DNA of 64,000 nucleotides from Shinella lacus. Its GTDB lineage: Bacteria > Pseudomonadota > Alphaproteobacteria > Rhizobiales > Rhizobiaceae. A program made the position numbers and the translations under genes. This document shows positions 18,968-26,899 of the stretch, piece by piece. Location: contig NZ_WHSB02000009.1 in assembly GCF_010994755.1 (NCBI RefSeq), positions 124,001 through 188,000 on the forward strand, read 5' to 3'. The notes beneath the pieces are model-generated. The model had not been told where the DNA came from and ran no database searches. It saw nothing but the letters and a program-made list of their open reading frames with translations. The first letter of the stretch is position 1. Each line of letters starts with the position of its first letter.

Positions 18968-19366
18968 TCACAGCAGGCTATTCAATTCCGTCAGAAGCGC
19001 CAGTTTTTCCGGCCCCAGACGCCCCGCCACATCGTCCTGGCAAGCCTCCCACAGCGGCACCGAAGCCCGAAGCGTCTCCACCCCCCGTTCGCTCAACAGC
19101 ACCAGCGCCTCGCGATGATCGTCCCCCTGCCCGAACCGGACCAGCCCCATCCGCTCAAGAACCCGCACATTGCGTCCCAGTGTCGAGCGATCCAGCTCCA
19201 GCTGCCGCCCCAGCTCCGTCAAACTCACCGGCTGCCGCCGCTCGACATTCCGGAGCAGCGAAAACTGCGCAATATTGATCCCCATCGGCTCAAGCGCATC
19301 ATCATAGAGCGCACTCAACTTCCGATTGGCCATCCTCAAACGATTGCAATAACACGGTGCCGACAT
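18968..19366 (-). CDS. MarR-family transcriptional regulator
   Basis: 132-residue winged-helix regulator; HTH and wing at about residues 45-95 (SLTELGRQLELDRSTLGRNVRVLERMGLV). The N-terminus carries a CxC pair (C4, C6), which could be a redox or metal sensor as in some MarR proteins. The start at 19366 was chosen because the frame further upstream runs through the tRNA gene and is not protein-like. A CTTGAC/CATATA promoter places the likely transcription start within a base or two of the ATG, so the mRNA is probably leaderless. Likely autoregulated and regulator of the adjacent MFS gene. Confidence 0.85.
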   Translation of the reverse strand: MSAPCYCNRLRMANRKLSALYDDALEPMGINIAQFSLLRNVERRQPVSLTELGRQLELDRSTLGRNVRVLERMGLVRFGQGDDHREALVLLSERGVETLRASVPLWEACQDDVAGRLGPEKLALLTELNSLL

Positions 19367-19370
19367 AATG

Positions 19371-19403
19371 CGGGTATATGCCCGAAACAACATCGAAGTC
19401 AAG
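19371..19403 (-). promoter_or_regulatory. marR promoter with overlapping operator
   Basis: On the minus strand: CTTGAC (-35, bases 19398-19403), 17-base spacer, CATATA (-10, 19375-19380). The -10 is embedded in an inverted repeat CGGGCATATACCCG (19371-19384), which differs by one position in each half from the repeat ahead of the MFS gene. Repressor binding here would block RNA polymerase directly. Confidence 0.7.
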
Positions 19404-19485
19404 CGGGTCGCCTTGACGCCAGCCGCACCGAAGGCCAAAACGCACAAAAGCCCCGGCGAACCGAGGCTTACACGTCTTGGAAGAA

Positions 19486-19560
19486 TGGAGCGGGTGAGGC
19501 GATTCGAACGCCCGACCCCAACCTTGGCAAGGTTGTGCTCTACCCCTGAGCTACACCCGC
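19486..19560 (-). tRNA. tRNA-Gly (anticodon GCC)
   Basis: Cloverleaf read on the minus strand: acceptor GCGGGTG/CACCCGC, D-arm GTAGCTCAGGGGTAGAGC, anticodon arm ACCTTGCCAAGGT with GCC at 19526-19528, T-arm GGGCGTTCGAATCGCC, discriminator T and encoded CCA (19486-19488). Confidence 0.97.
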
Positions 19561-19777
19561 TCATCGTCGACGGCCTGGGGTAGTCGGTGGCCGAAGGTCG
19601 CTGCGTTGCGGCGACGGGCGCTATATCGCTCAAGCCCTTTCCAAATGCAACAGGGAAATGTCAGTTTTTGCAGAAAAAATCGCGATGACTTTCAAAGTCG
19701 CGGATTTTCAGGCGGTTGCGCGCGGGCGGCGGACGTCCTATCAGCGGGCAGGACCAAATCATGCCGGGACGCGCCAA

Positions 19778-20287
19778 ATGACCGACACGCAGCCGAAGAC
19801 CGACAAGGATCTTTTCCAGTTTCTCGATGGGCTCGGCATCGCCCACAGCACCAAGGAGCACGCGCCGGTCTTCACCGTCGCCGAATCAGTGGCGCTGCGC
19901 GACGAGATCCCCGGCGGCCATACAAAGAACCTCTTCGTGAAGGACAAGAAGGACAACTATTTCCTGATGACCGTCGAGGAACATGCGACTGTCGACCTGA
20001 AGACGGTGCACACGATCATCGGCGCGTCGAGCCGCGTTTCCTTCGGCAGGCCGGAGAAGCTGATGGAATATCTCGGCGTCATTCCGGGCGCCGTCACCGC
20101 CTTCGGCGTGATCAACGATGCGGGAGGCCAGGTGAAGATCATCATCGACGCCGACTTGATGGCCTATGATACGATCAACGGCCATCCGCTGCGCAACGAC
20201 GCGACGACCTCGATCGGTTCGAAGGATCTTCTGCGCTTCATCGAGGCGACGGGACACGAGCCGCTTGTCTTGAAAGTCACGTCCTGA
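19778..20287 (+). CDS. YbaK/ProX-type prolyl-tRNA editing deacylase
   Basis: 169-residue single-domain protein of the YbaK/aminoacyl-tRNA-associated family, stand-alone form of the ProRS editing domain (ProXp-ala / PrdX type). It hydrolyses Ala mischarged on tRNA-Pro. The conserved KNLFVKDKK segment with the functional Lys lies near residues 49-57 and the GVIPGAVTAFG loop near 103. The start at 19778 was chosen from homologue N-termini (MTD...DLFxFL); earlier in-frame codons are not conserved. Ribosome site is weak. Confidence 0.88.
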   Translation: MTDTQPKTDKDLFQFLDGLGIAHSTKEHAPVFTVAESVALRDEIPGGHTKNLFVKDKKDNYFLMTVEEHATVDLKTVHTIIGASSRVSFGRPEKLMEYLGVIPGAVTAFGVINDAGGQVKIIIDADLMAYDTINGHPLRNDATTSIGSKDLLRFIEATGHEPLVLKVTS

Positions 20288-20365
20288 CATACGATTTGAG
20301 GGGCGGTACTTTCCGGGCCGGACATGAGGATCGAAGGCGCGACGCGCGCGCCACAGGAGCAGACC

Positions 20366-21334
20366 ATGAGTGCAAGCGACAACCCCTATGCATCGTCCTA
20401 TGGCGGGCAGATGAACGTTTCGGCGAGCTATGGCGGCGGCGCGGCACCGGCGGTGGACGACAGCGTCAAGGACACGACAACGGCGAATTTTTCCCGTGAC
20501 GTTCTGGAGGCCTCGCGCCAGCAGCCCGTGCTCGTCGATTTCTGGGCGCCCTGGTGCGGCCCGTGCAAGCAGCTCCAGCCGATCATCGAAAAGGTCGTGC
20601 GCGAGAGTGCCGGCCGGGTGAAGCTCGTCAAGCTCAACATCGACGACCATCCCTCCATTCCCGGCCAGCTCGGCATCCAGTCCATCCCCGCCGTCATCGC
20701 CTTCGTCGGCGGGCGGCCGGTCGATGGCTTCATGGGCGCCGTGCCGGAAAGCCAGGTGCGCGAATTCATCGACAAAGTCGCCGGCCCCGCGGGCGCCGAC
20801 GAGAAGGCCGAGATCGAGGCGCTGCTTGCCGAAACCAAAACCCTGTTCGACGCAGGCGACCTTGCCGGTGCTGCTGATCTCTACGGTGCGCTGCTTCAGG
20901 CCGATCCGGAGAACCCGCTGGCGCTGGCCGGCATCGCCGAATGCATGATCGCCGCCGGCCAGCCGGAAAACGCCCGCCAGATCCTCGCCAATGCACCGGA
21001 GGCGGTTGCCGCCGATCCGGCCGTCGCGGCGGTCCTCAAGAAGCTCGACCAGATCGAGGAGGCGCGCAAGCTCGGCGATCCGGCCGCGCTCGAACAGGCG
21101 CTGGCGCTGAACGCGGACGACCATGCGGCGCGGCTGAAGCTTGCCAAGATCCGCAATGTCGAGGGCGACCGCCAGGCGGCGGCCGATCACCTGCTCTACA
21201 TCATGAAACACGACCGCACCTTCGACGACGATGGCGGGCGCCGCGAGCTGCTGCAATTCTTCGAGGTCTGGGGACCGAAGGATCCGGCGACGATCGCCGC
21301 CCGGCGCAAGCTGTCGTCGATCCTGTTTTCCTGA
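20366..21334 (+). CDS. Thioredoxin-domain protein with TPR-like tail (CnoX/YbbN type)
   Basis: 322-residue protein. Residues 40-145 are a thioredoxin fold with active site W63-C64-G65-P66-C67; the remaining half is alpha-helical TPR-like repeats, the plan of CnoX (YbbN), a chaperedoxin that protects proteins from oxidation and passes them to GroEL/DnaK. The CGPC motif is retained, unlike the SXXC of E. coli YbbN, so true reductase activity is possible. A good CAGGAG ribosome site precedes the ATG. The next gene (LON domain) follows in the same direction, a pairing common in alphaproteobacteria. Confidence 0.9.
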   Translation: MSASDNPYASSYGGQMNVSASYGGGAAPAVDDSVKDTTTANFSRDVLEASRQQPVLVDFWAPWCGPCKQLQPIIEKVVRESAGRVKLVKLNIDDHPSIPGQLGIQSIPAVIAFVGGRPVDGFMGAVPESQVREFIDKVAGPAGADEKAEIEALLAETKTLFDAGDLAGAADLYGALLQADPENPLALAGIAECMIAAGQPENARQILANAPEAVAADPAVAAVLKKLDQIEEARKLGDPAALEQALALNADDHAARLKLAKIRNVEGDRQAAADHLLYIMKHDRTFDDDGGRRELLQFFEVWGPKDPATIAARRKLSSILFS

Positions 21335-21471
21335 GGCTTTTTTGCCGCGGAATGGCACGGGTCCCTTGAGAAACGTCGCGCCTACCCCACATTGCGGGGA
21401 GGCGCCATGGCGAAGGGCGGGCGATGTTTCGCCGTGCTGCGGAATGGGCCGCGGAATGGGAAGGCAATGCC

Positions 21472-22152
21472 ATGCATGTGGGAAATGCGCGTTATCTGAA
21501 GCCGGCGGACCTGCCTGAGGCCATCCCCGTCTTTCCGTTGACGGGTGCCCTGCTGCTGCCCGGCGGGCAGCTGCCGCTCAATGTCTTCGAGCCGCGCTAC
21601 CTCTCCATGTTCGACGACGCGCTCGCCTCGCACCGGCTGATCGGCATGGTGCAGCCGGTCTTCGGCGCCGACAAGGTGGACGATGCCTCGAGCGAGACGC
21701 CAGCGCTCTGCCAGGTCGGCTGCATCGGCCGCATCACCTCCTTTGCCGAAACGGGCGACGGGCGCTACATCGTCTCGCTCACCGGCGTGTGCCGTTACCG
21801 GCTCCTGGAAGAGCGGCGCGACGACAAATCCTATCGCAGCTTCCACATCGCTCCCTTCATTACCGACCTGACGGCAAGCGACGACGAACAGAGCGTCGAC
21901 CGCGACGCGCTGCTGGCCGCCTTCAAGGCCTATCTTGACGCCAACAAGCTGGAGGCGGACTGGGAGAGCGTGGAGCGCGCCAGCAACACCACGCTGGTCA
22001 ATTCCATGGCGATGATGTCGCCCTATGGCCCGGCGGAAAAACAGGCGCTGCTGGAAGCGCCGGACCTGAAGACGCGCGCGGAAACCCTGATCGCCATCAC
22101 CGAGATCGTGCTGGCGCGCGAATACGGCGACGTCGACACGATGCTGCAATAG
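21472..22152 (+). CDS. LON substrate-binding domain protein
   Basis: 226-residue protein consisting of a LON N-terminal substrate-binding (PUA-like) domain alone, with no ATPase or protease part. Motifs [27 protein letters not shown] at the N-terminus are diagnostic. Its role is not settled; a chaperone or substrate-recognition function is presumed. The ATG at 21472 has GGAAGG about 8 bases ahead; an earlier in-frame ATG at 21424 gives a poorly conserved extension. Confidence 0.88.
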   Translation: MHVGNARYLKPADLPEAIPVFPLTGALLLPGGQLPLNVFEPRYLSMFDDALASHRLIGMVQPVFGADKVDDASSETPALCQVGCIGRITSFAETGDGRYIVSLTGVCRYRLLEERRDDKSYRSFHIAPFITDLTASDDEQSVDRDALLAAFKAYLDANKLEADWESVERASNTTLVNSMAMMSPYGPAEKQALLEAPDLKTRAETLIAITEIVLAREYGDVDTMLQ

Positions 22153-22162
22153 GGTGCCCGCG

Positions 22163-22351
22163 ATGAATGCTAGCACCAGCCGGGTCGATCCCAAGCTGCT
22201 CGAACTTCTCGTCTGCCCGCTGACCAAGGGCCGGCTGAGCTACGATGCCAAGACCGGCGAACTCATCTCCGAAAAAGCGAAACTCGCCTATCCGATCCGC
22301 GACGGCATTCCGATCATGCTGATATCGGAAGCCCGCGAAATCAAGGATTGA
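22163..22351 (+). CDS. Trm112/YcaR-like small zinc-ribbon-type protein
   Basis: 62-residue protein of the Trm112p/YcaR family: [21 protein letters not shown] at the N-terminus and [17 protein letters not shown] at the C-terminus. Only one cysteine (C near residue 19) remains of the zinc site, as usual in bacterial members. These proteins serve as small partners of other proteins or of methyltransferases. Starts 10 bp after the LON-domain gene; GTG at 22154 is an alternative start. Confidence 0.87.
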   Translation: MNASTSRVDPKLLELLVCPLTKGRLSYDAKTGELISEKAKLAYPIRDGIPIMLISEAREIKD

Positions 22352-22370
22352 GTGTCGCTCGTCAGCTCTC

Positions 22371-22450
22371 CTCCGTCATGGTCGGGCTTGACCCGACCAT
22401 CCATGCCGCGAGTGCCGGGTGGATCCTCGGGTCAAGCCCGAGGATGACGG
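22371..22450. repeat. Inverted pair of palindromic repeats (element A, copy 2)
   Basis: Arms at 22371-22402 and 22421-22450 match the repeat at 6110-6275: CTCCGTCAT, GGGCTTGACCC, and the mirrored GGGTCAAGCCCGAGGATGACGG. The left arm carries compensated changes (GGTCGGG/CCCGACC in place of CCTCGGG/CCCGAGG), so the hairpin is kept. It sits between the convergent Trm112-like and UbiH-like genes. Confidence 0.85.
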
Positions 22451-22484
22451 CGATAGATAGCGGGCTTGAGCAATAAGCCGTGAA

Positions 22485-23720
22485 TCAGATTCTTTGGCCA
22501 ATCAGCATGCGCGGATGCCCGCCGCCGGAGGTGCCTTCGGCCTGGCGGATGAAGAAGGATTTAAGGCCCGGAAGGCGATCGACGACGCCGAGGCCGACAT
22601 CGCGCAGCACGCGCAGCGGCGTCACGTCGTTGGAGAACAGACGGTTCAGCACATCGGTGGTGATGCCCATGCGCACCGTATCGAAGCGGCGCCAGGTCTC
22701 GTAGCGCTCCAGCACCGACGTCGCGCCGATATCAAGGCCGAGACGGTCGGCCTCGACGATCGTTTCGGCGAGTGCCGCCACATCCTTGAAGCCGAGATTG
22801 AGGCCCTGGCCGGAAATCGGGTGGATGCCGTGCGCGGCGTCGCCGGCAAGCGCGAAGCGTGGGCCGACGAAGGCGCGCGCCAGCGTCAGGCCGAGCGGGA
22901 AGGCGCGGCGGCCGCCGGCGACCTTGAGCGGGCCGAGCTTGTGGCCGAAGCGGCGCTCCAGCTCTTCCTCGAAGACCAGGTCGTCGCTTTCCACGAGGCG
23001 ACGGGCATCCTCCGTGCGCTCGGTCCAGACCAGCGAGGAGCGGTTGCCGGTGAGCGGCAGGGTGGCGAAGGGGCCGGCGGGCAAAAAGTGTTCTTCCGCG
23101 GTGCCGTCATGCGGGCGCTCGTGCTCGACCGTCGTGACGATGCCGGACTGGCCGTAGTCGAAATGCACGGTCTTGATGCCGGCCATGTCGCGCAGCTTCG
23201 AGCGCACGCCGTCGCAGGCGACGAGCAGGCGGGTCTGGCGCTCGGAACCGTCGGAGAGGCGCACGGTCGTCGCGTGCAGGCCGGTGGCAAAACCCTCCGC
23301 CGAGGTCGACCAGCGCACGGCAATGCCGAGGACCTCGGCCTGGCGCAGCAGGCTGCCCGTCATGGCGCGGTTCGGCACCATATGGGCGAAGGGCTGGCCA
23401 TCGTCGCCGGAGCCGGCACCTTCGAACGTGAGGAAGACGGGGCGCACCGGATCGGCCGTGCGCGAATCGGTGATGACCATGCGGCGGATCGGCTCCGCCT
23501 CGGGCTCGATCTCGCTCCACACGCCGAGCACGTCGAGCAGGTTGCGCGCGGCGGCCACAATCGCCGAGGCGCGCTCGTCCTTCTGCCAGACATGGTCCGG
23601 CGCGCCGTCGACGACTTCGACGGCGAGATGCGGCGCGGCTTTCTTGATGGCGACGGCGAGCGACAGGCCGACATAACCGCCGCCGGCGACAAGCACGTCG
23701 AGCATGGTGCCTTCAGACAT
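22485..23720 (-). CDS. UbiH/UbiF-family FAD-dependent monooxygenase (ubiquinone biosynthesis)
   Basis: 411-residue flavoprotein hydroxylase. N-terminal dinucleotide-binding motif VAGGGYVGLSLA (residues 10-21), the GDAAHGIHPISGQGLNLG FAD/ribityl motif near 290, and the DGxxS-like CDGVRSKLR segment near 160. Family members hydroxylate the ubiquinone ring precursor. Which ring position is modified cannot be told from sequence (UbiH, UbiF or UbiL). Start at 23720 has AGGAGA 6 bases ahead. Divergent from the thioesterase gene. Confidence 0.88.
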   Translation of the reverse strand: MSEGTMLDVLVAGGGYVGLSLAVAIKKAAPHLAVEVVDGAPDHVWQKDERASAIVAAARNLLDVLGVWSEIEPEAEPIRRMVITDSRTADPVRPVFLTFEGAGSGDDGQPFAHMVPNRAMTGSLLRQAEVLGIAVRWSTSAEGFATGLHATTVRLSDGSERQTRLLVACDGVRSKLRDMAGIKTVHFDYGQSGIVTTVEHERPHDGTAEEHFLPAGPFATLPLTGNRSSLVWTERTEDARRLVESDDLVFEEELERRFGHKLGPLKVAGGRRAFPLGLTLARAFVGPRFALAGDAAHGIHPISGQGLNLGFKDVAALAETIVEADRLGLDIGATSVLERYETWRRFDTVRMGITTDVLNRLFSNDVTPLRVLRDVGLGVVDRLPGLKSFFIRQAEGTSGGGHPRMLIGQRI

Positions 23721-23805
23721 GGTCTTCTCCTGGCCGCTTGAGGTCTCCTGCCCCTCTATATAGAGGAGGAAGTACCGTATTCCTACCTTGGGGAGCCACG
23801 TCCAA

Positions 23806-24693
23806 ATGTCGCGCCAGCCCGCAAAAAACCCCGCCATGGACCTCCTGCTGGAGACGCTCGACCTCGAACGGCTGGAAACCCGGCTGTTTCGCGGCAAGAG
23901 CCCGCAGGTCGGCTGGCAGCGGGTCTTCGGCGGGCAGGTGATCGGCCAGGCGCTGGTTGCGGCGACGCGCACGGTGGAGAAGGAAGGCCGCTTCGTGCAT
24001 TCCCTGCACGCCTATTTCGTGCGGCCGGGCGATCCTTCCGTGCCGATCATCTACGACGTGGAAAACATCCGCGACGGCGGCTCCTTCGCCACGCGCCGGG
24101 TCGTCGCCATCCAGCACGACAAGCCGATCTACTTCATGACCGCCTCCTTCCAGGACGACGAGGACGGTTTCGAGCACCAGGCACAAATGCCGGACGTGCC
24201 GCAGCCGGAAAACCTGCTCGGCGAAGCGGACCTCAAGGAACGCTTCATGACCGAGGCGCCGGACCATATCCGCGCCTACTGGCAGCGCCCGCGGCCGATC
24301 GAGCTGCGTCCCGTCTCGCTGGACCATTATTTCTCGCGTGACAAGCTGGAACCGCGCCAGAACATCTGGGTGCGCACCACCGGCCCGGTGCCGGCCGAGC
24401 GCCACCTGCAAGCCGCGGTGCTCGCCTATCTCTCCGACATGACGCTGCTCGACACATCGCTCTTCGCGCATGGCACCTCGGTGCTCGACCGCACGCTGCA
24501 AGTGGCGAGCCTCGACCATGCCATGTGGTTCCACCGCCCGCCGGTGCTCGACGACTGGCTGCTCTACAGCCAGGACAGCCCCTCGGCCTTCGGCGGGCGC
24601 GGCATGACCCGTGGCGCAATTTTCACCCGTACCGGCACCCTCATTGCCTCCGTGGCCCAGGAAGGGCTGATTCGGAAAAAGGCAACTGACTAA
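23806..24693 (+). CDS. tesB: Acyl-CoA thioesterase II (TesB family)
   Basis: 295-residue double hot-dog protein hydrolysing acyl-CoA. Conserved FGGQVIGQALVAA near residue 43 and the second-half FHRPPVLDDWLLYSQDSPSA with the catalytic Asp; ends GLIRKK as is usual for TesB. The ATG at 23806 has GGGGAG 12 bases upstream; TTG at 23788 and ATG at 23836 are alternatives. Monocistronic, facing away from the UbiH-like gene. Confidence 0.92.
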   Translation: MSRQPAKNPAMDLLLETLDLERLETRLFRGKSPQVGWQRVFGGQVIGQALVAATRTVEKEGRFVHSLHAYFVRPGDPSVPIIYDVENIRDGGSFATRRVVAIQHDKPIYFMTASFQDDEDGFEHQAQMPDVPQPENLLGEADLKERFMTEAPDHIRAYWQRPRPIELRPVSLDHYFSRDKLEPRQNIWVRTTGPVPAERHLQAAVLAYLSDMTLLDTSLFAHGTSVLDRTLQVASLDHAMWFHRPPVLDDWLLYSQDSPSAFGGRGMTRGAIFTRTGTLIASVAQEGLIRKKATD

Positions 24694-24816
24694 ATTTTGC
24701 CCATTATTCCAATAGCGCCTATTTTTTGACCATATGCGCTGGTGAAATTTTGCGCCGCAGCATGGCGTGTATTTTTATTGCAATCATTTCAGTTGATTAG
24801 AGACGCCGTTCGAATC

Positions 24817-24832
24817 TGGCACGCCCCTTGAA
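24817..24832 (+). promoter_or_regulatory. Candidate sigma-54 promoter of glnK-amtB
   Basis: TGGCAC-N5-TTGAA about 92 bp upstream of glnK, close to the RpoN consensus TGGCAC-N5-TTGCA; the -12 GC is GA here. A degenerate GCGC-N12-GCGC repeat (about 24735-24755) upstream could be an NtrC site. Nitrogen-limitation control of glnK-amtB is well known in this group. Confidence 0.6.
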
Positions 24833-24839
24833 TGTGTAG

Positions 24840-25262
<423 letters not shown>

Positions 25263-25293
25263 GCAACCGGCATATTCAGGGAGCATTTTCAAA

Positions 25294-26655
25294 ATGTCGT
25301 CATTCAAGCCTTCTCATACCCTCGCCCGCGTGGCTGCTGCCACCACGGCCATGCTTGCGCCGGTTGTCGCTTTCGCGCAGGAAACCGCGCCCGCCGCCAC
25401 CGAAGCCGTCGCCGCAGCCCCCGTTCCGGACAAGGCGGATACCGTCTTCATGTTCCTGTCGACGCTGCTCGTCTTCTTCATGCTGATCCCGGGTCTCGCA
25501 CTCTTCTACGGCGGCCTGGTGCGCGCTAAGAACATGCTGTCGGTGCTCATGCAGTGCACCGTGATCGGCGCCATGATGATGATCATCTGGGTCGTCTACG
25601 GCTATTCCTTCGCCTTTGGCGGCTCGACCAGCGCCTATTTCGGCGGCTTCGCCAAGATGTTCCTGTCGGGCGTGACCGTCGATAGCACGGCCGCAACCTT
25701 CTCCGACGGCGTCGTCATTCCGGAATATATCTTCATCCTGTTCCAGATGACCTTTGCCGCGCTGACCCCGGCGCTCATCATCGGCGCCTTCGCCGAGCGC
25801 ATCAAGTTCTCGGCCGTCCTGCTCTTCACGGCGCTCTGGGCCACCTTCGTCTACTTCCCGATCGCCCACATGGTCTGGGACGCCAACGGCCTGATCTTCG
25901 GCATGGGCGCCCTCGACTTCGCCGGCGGCACCGTCGTGCACATCAATGCCGGCGTGGCAGGCCTCATCGGCGCGATCATGGTCGGCAAGCGCACCGGCTT
26001 CGGCAAGGACATGATGGCTCCCCACTCCATGACGCTCACCCTCGTCGGTGCCGCCATGCTGTGGTTCGGCTGGTTCGGCTTCAATGCCGGCTCCAACCTT
26101 GAAGCTTCGGGCGGCGCGGTTCTCGCCACCGTCAACACCTTCGTCGCAACGGCCGCCGCAATCCTCGCCTGGTCGCTCGTCGAGACGTTCACCCGCGGCA
26201 AGGCTTCGCTGCTGGGTGCGGCTTCCGGCATGATCGCCGGCCTCGTCGCCGTTACCCCGGCTGCTGGCTCCGTCGGTCCGTTCGGCGCCATCGTGCTCGG
26301 CCTCATCGTCTCGCCGGTCTGCTACTTCTTCGTCGCCGTCGTGAAGAACAAGTTCGGCTACGACGACACGGCGGACGTCTTCGGCGTGCACGGCATCGGC
26401 GGCCTCATCGGCGCGCTCGGCACCGGCATCTTCACCGCCCCGTCGCTCGGCGGCACGGGCGGCGCGGATTTCTCGATCGCCTCGCAGTTCATGACGCAGC
26501 TCACCGCCGTCGTCATCACCATTGCCTGGTGCGGCATCGTCTCGGCGATCCTCTACAAGGTGGTCGACATGATCGTCGGCCTGCGCGTCACCGTCGAAGC
26601 CGAGCGCGAAGGCCTCGACCTCTCCTCGCACGGCGAAGCGGCCTACCACTCCTAA
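25294..26655 (+). CDS. amtB: Ammonium transporter AmtB
   Basis: 453-residue Amt/Rh transporter. N-terminal signal peptide (cleavage near VAFAQE), then 11 membrane segments. Ammonium-transporter signature DFAGGTVVHINAGVAGLIGA is present, the first pore His in this family lies in this region, and the second in FGVHGIGGLIGALGTG. Moves ammonium and is gated by GlnK from the adjacent gene. Followed by a strong terminator. Confidence 0.96.
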   Translation: MSSFKPSHTLARVAAATTAMLAPVVAFAQETAPAATEAVAAAPVPDKADTVFMFLSTLLVFFMLIPGLALFYGGLVRAKNMLSVLMQCTVIGAMMMIIWVVYGYSFAFGGSTSAYFGGFAKMFLSGVTVDSTAATFSDGVVIPEYIFILFQMTFAALTPALIIGAFAERIKFSAVLLFTALWATFVYFPIAHMVWDANGLIFGMGALDFAGGTVVHINAGVAGLIGAIMVGKRTGFGKDMMAPHSMTLTLVGAAMLWFGWFGFNAGSNLEASGGAVLATVNTFVATAAAILAWSLVETFTRGKASLLGAASGMIAGLVAVTPAAGSVGPFGAIVLGLIVSPVCYFFVAVVKNKFGYDDTADVFGVHGIGGLIGALGTGIFTAPSLGGTGGADFSIASQFMTQLTAVVITIAWCGIVSAILYKVVDMIVGLRVTVEAEREGLDLSSHGEAAYHS

Positions 26656-26725
26656 GGGCTTCGTGGCGGCTCCAGCAGCCGCCGCAAAACGTCCCGTCGC
26701 GGTCATAGGAAACTATGCCGCCCTT

Positions 26726-26755
26726 GGCCCGGACCTAAAAAGTCCGGGCCTTTTT
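26726..26755 (+). terminator. Rho-independent terminator of glnK-amtB
   Basis: Perfect 9-bp stem GGCCCGGAC/GTCCGGGCC, loop CTAAAAA, then five T residues. Confidence 0.9.
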
Positions 26756-26795
26756 CGTGTCCCAGGCCGAAACCGGGGCCACGAAAGCGGCATGG

Positions 26796-26810
26796 TTAAC
26801 ATGCCATTAA
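26796..26810 (+). promoter_or_regulatory. CtrA-type binding site upstream of ftsK
   Basis: TTAA-N7-TTAA (TTAACATGCCATTAA), matching the full CtrA recognition motif of alphaproteobacteria, 90 bp before the ftsK start. CtrA controls cell-cycle and division genes in this class. Confidence 0.55.
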
Positions 26811-26899
26811 GGCTTCCTTCGTAGGGTTCACAGTCAGGCACATCCGCGAATCGCGCGGAATCGGTGCGGTTTTCCTTGGACGGACTATAGGCTGTAACC

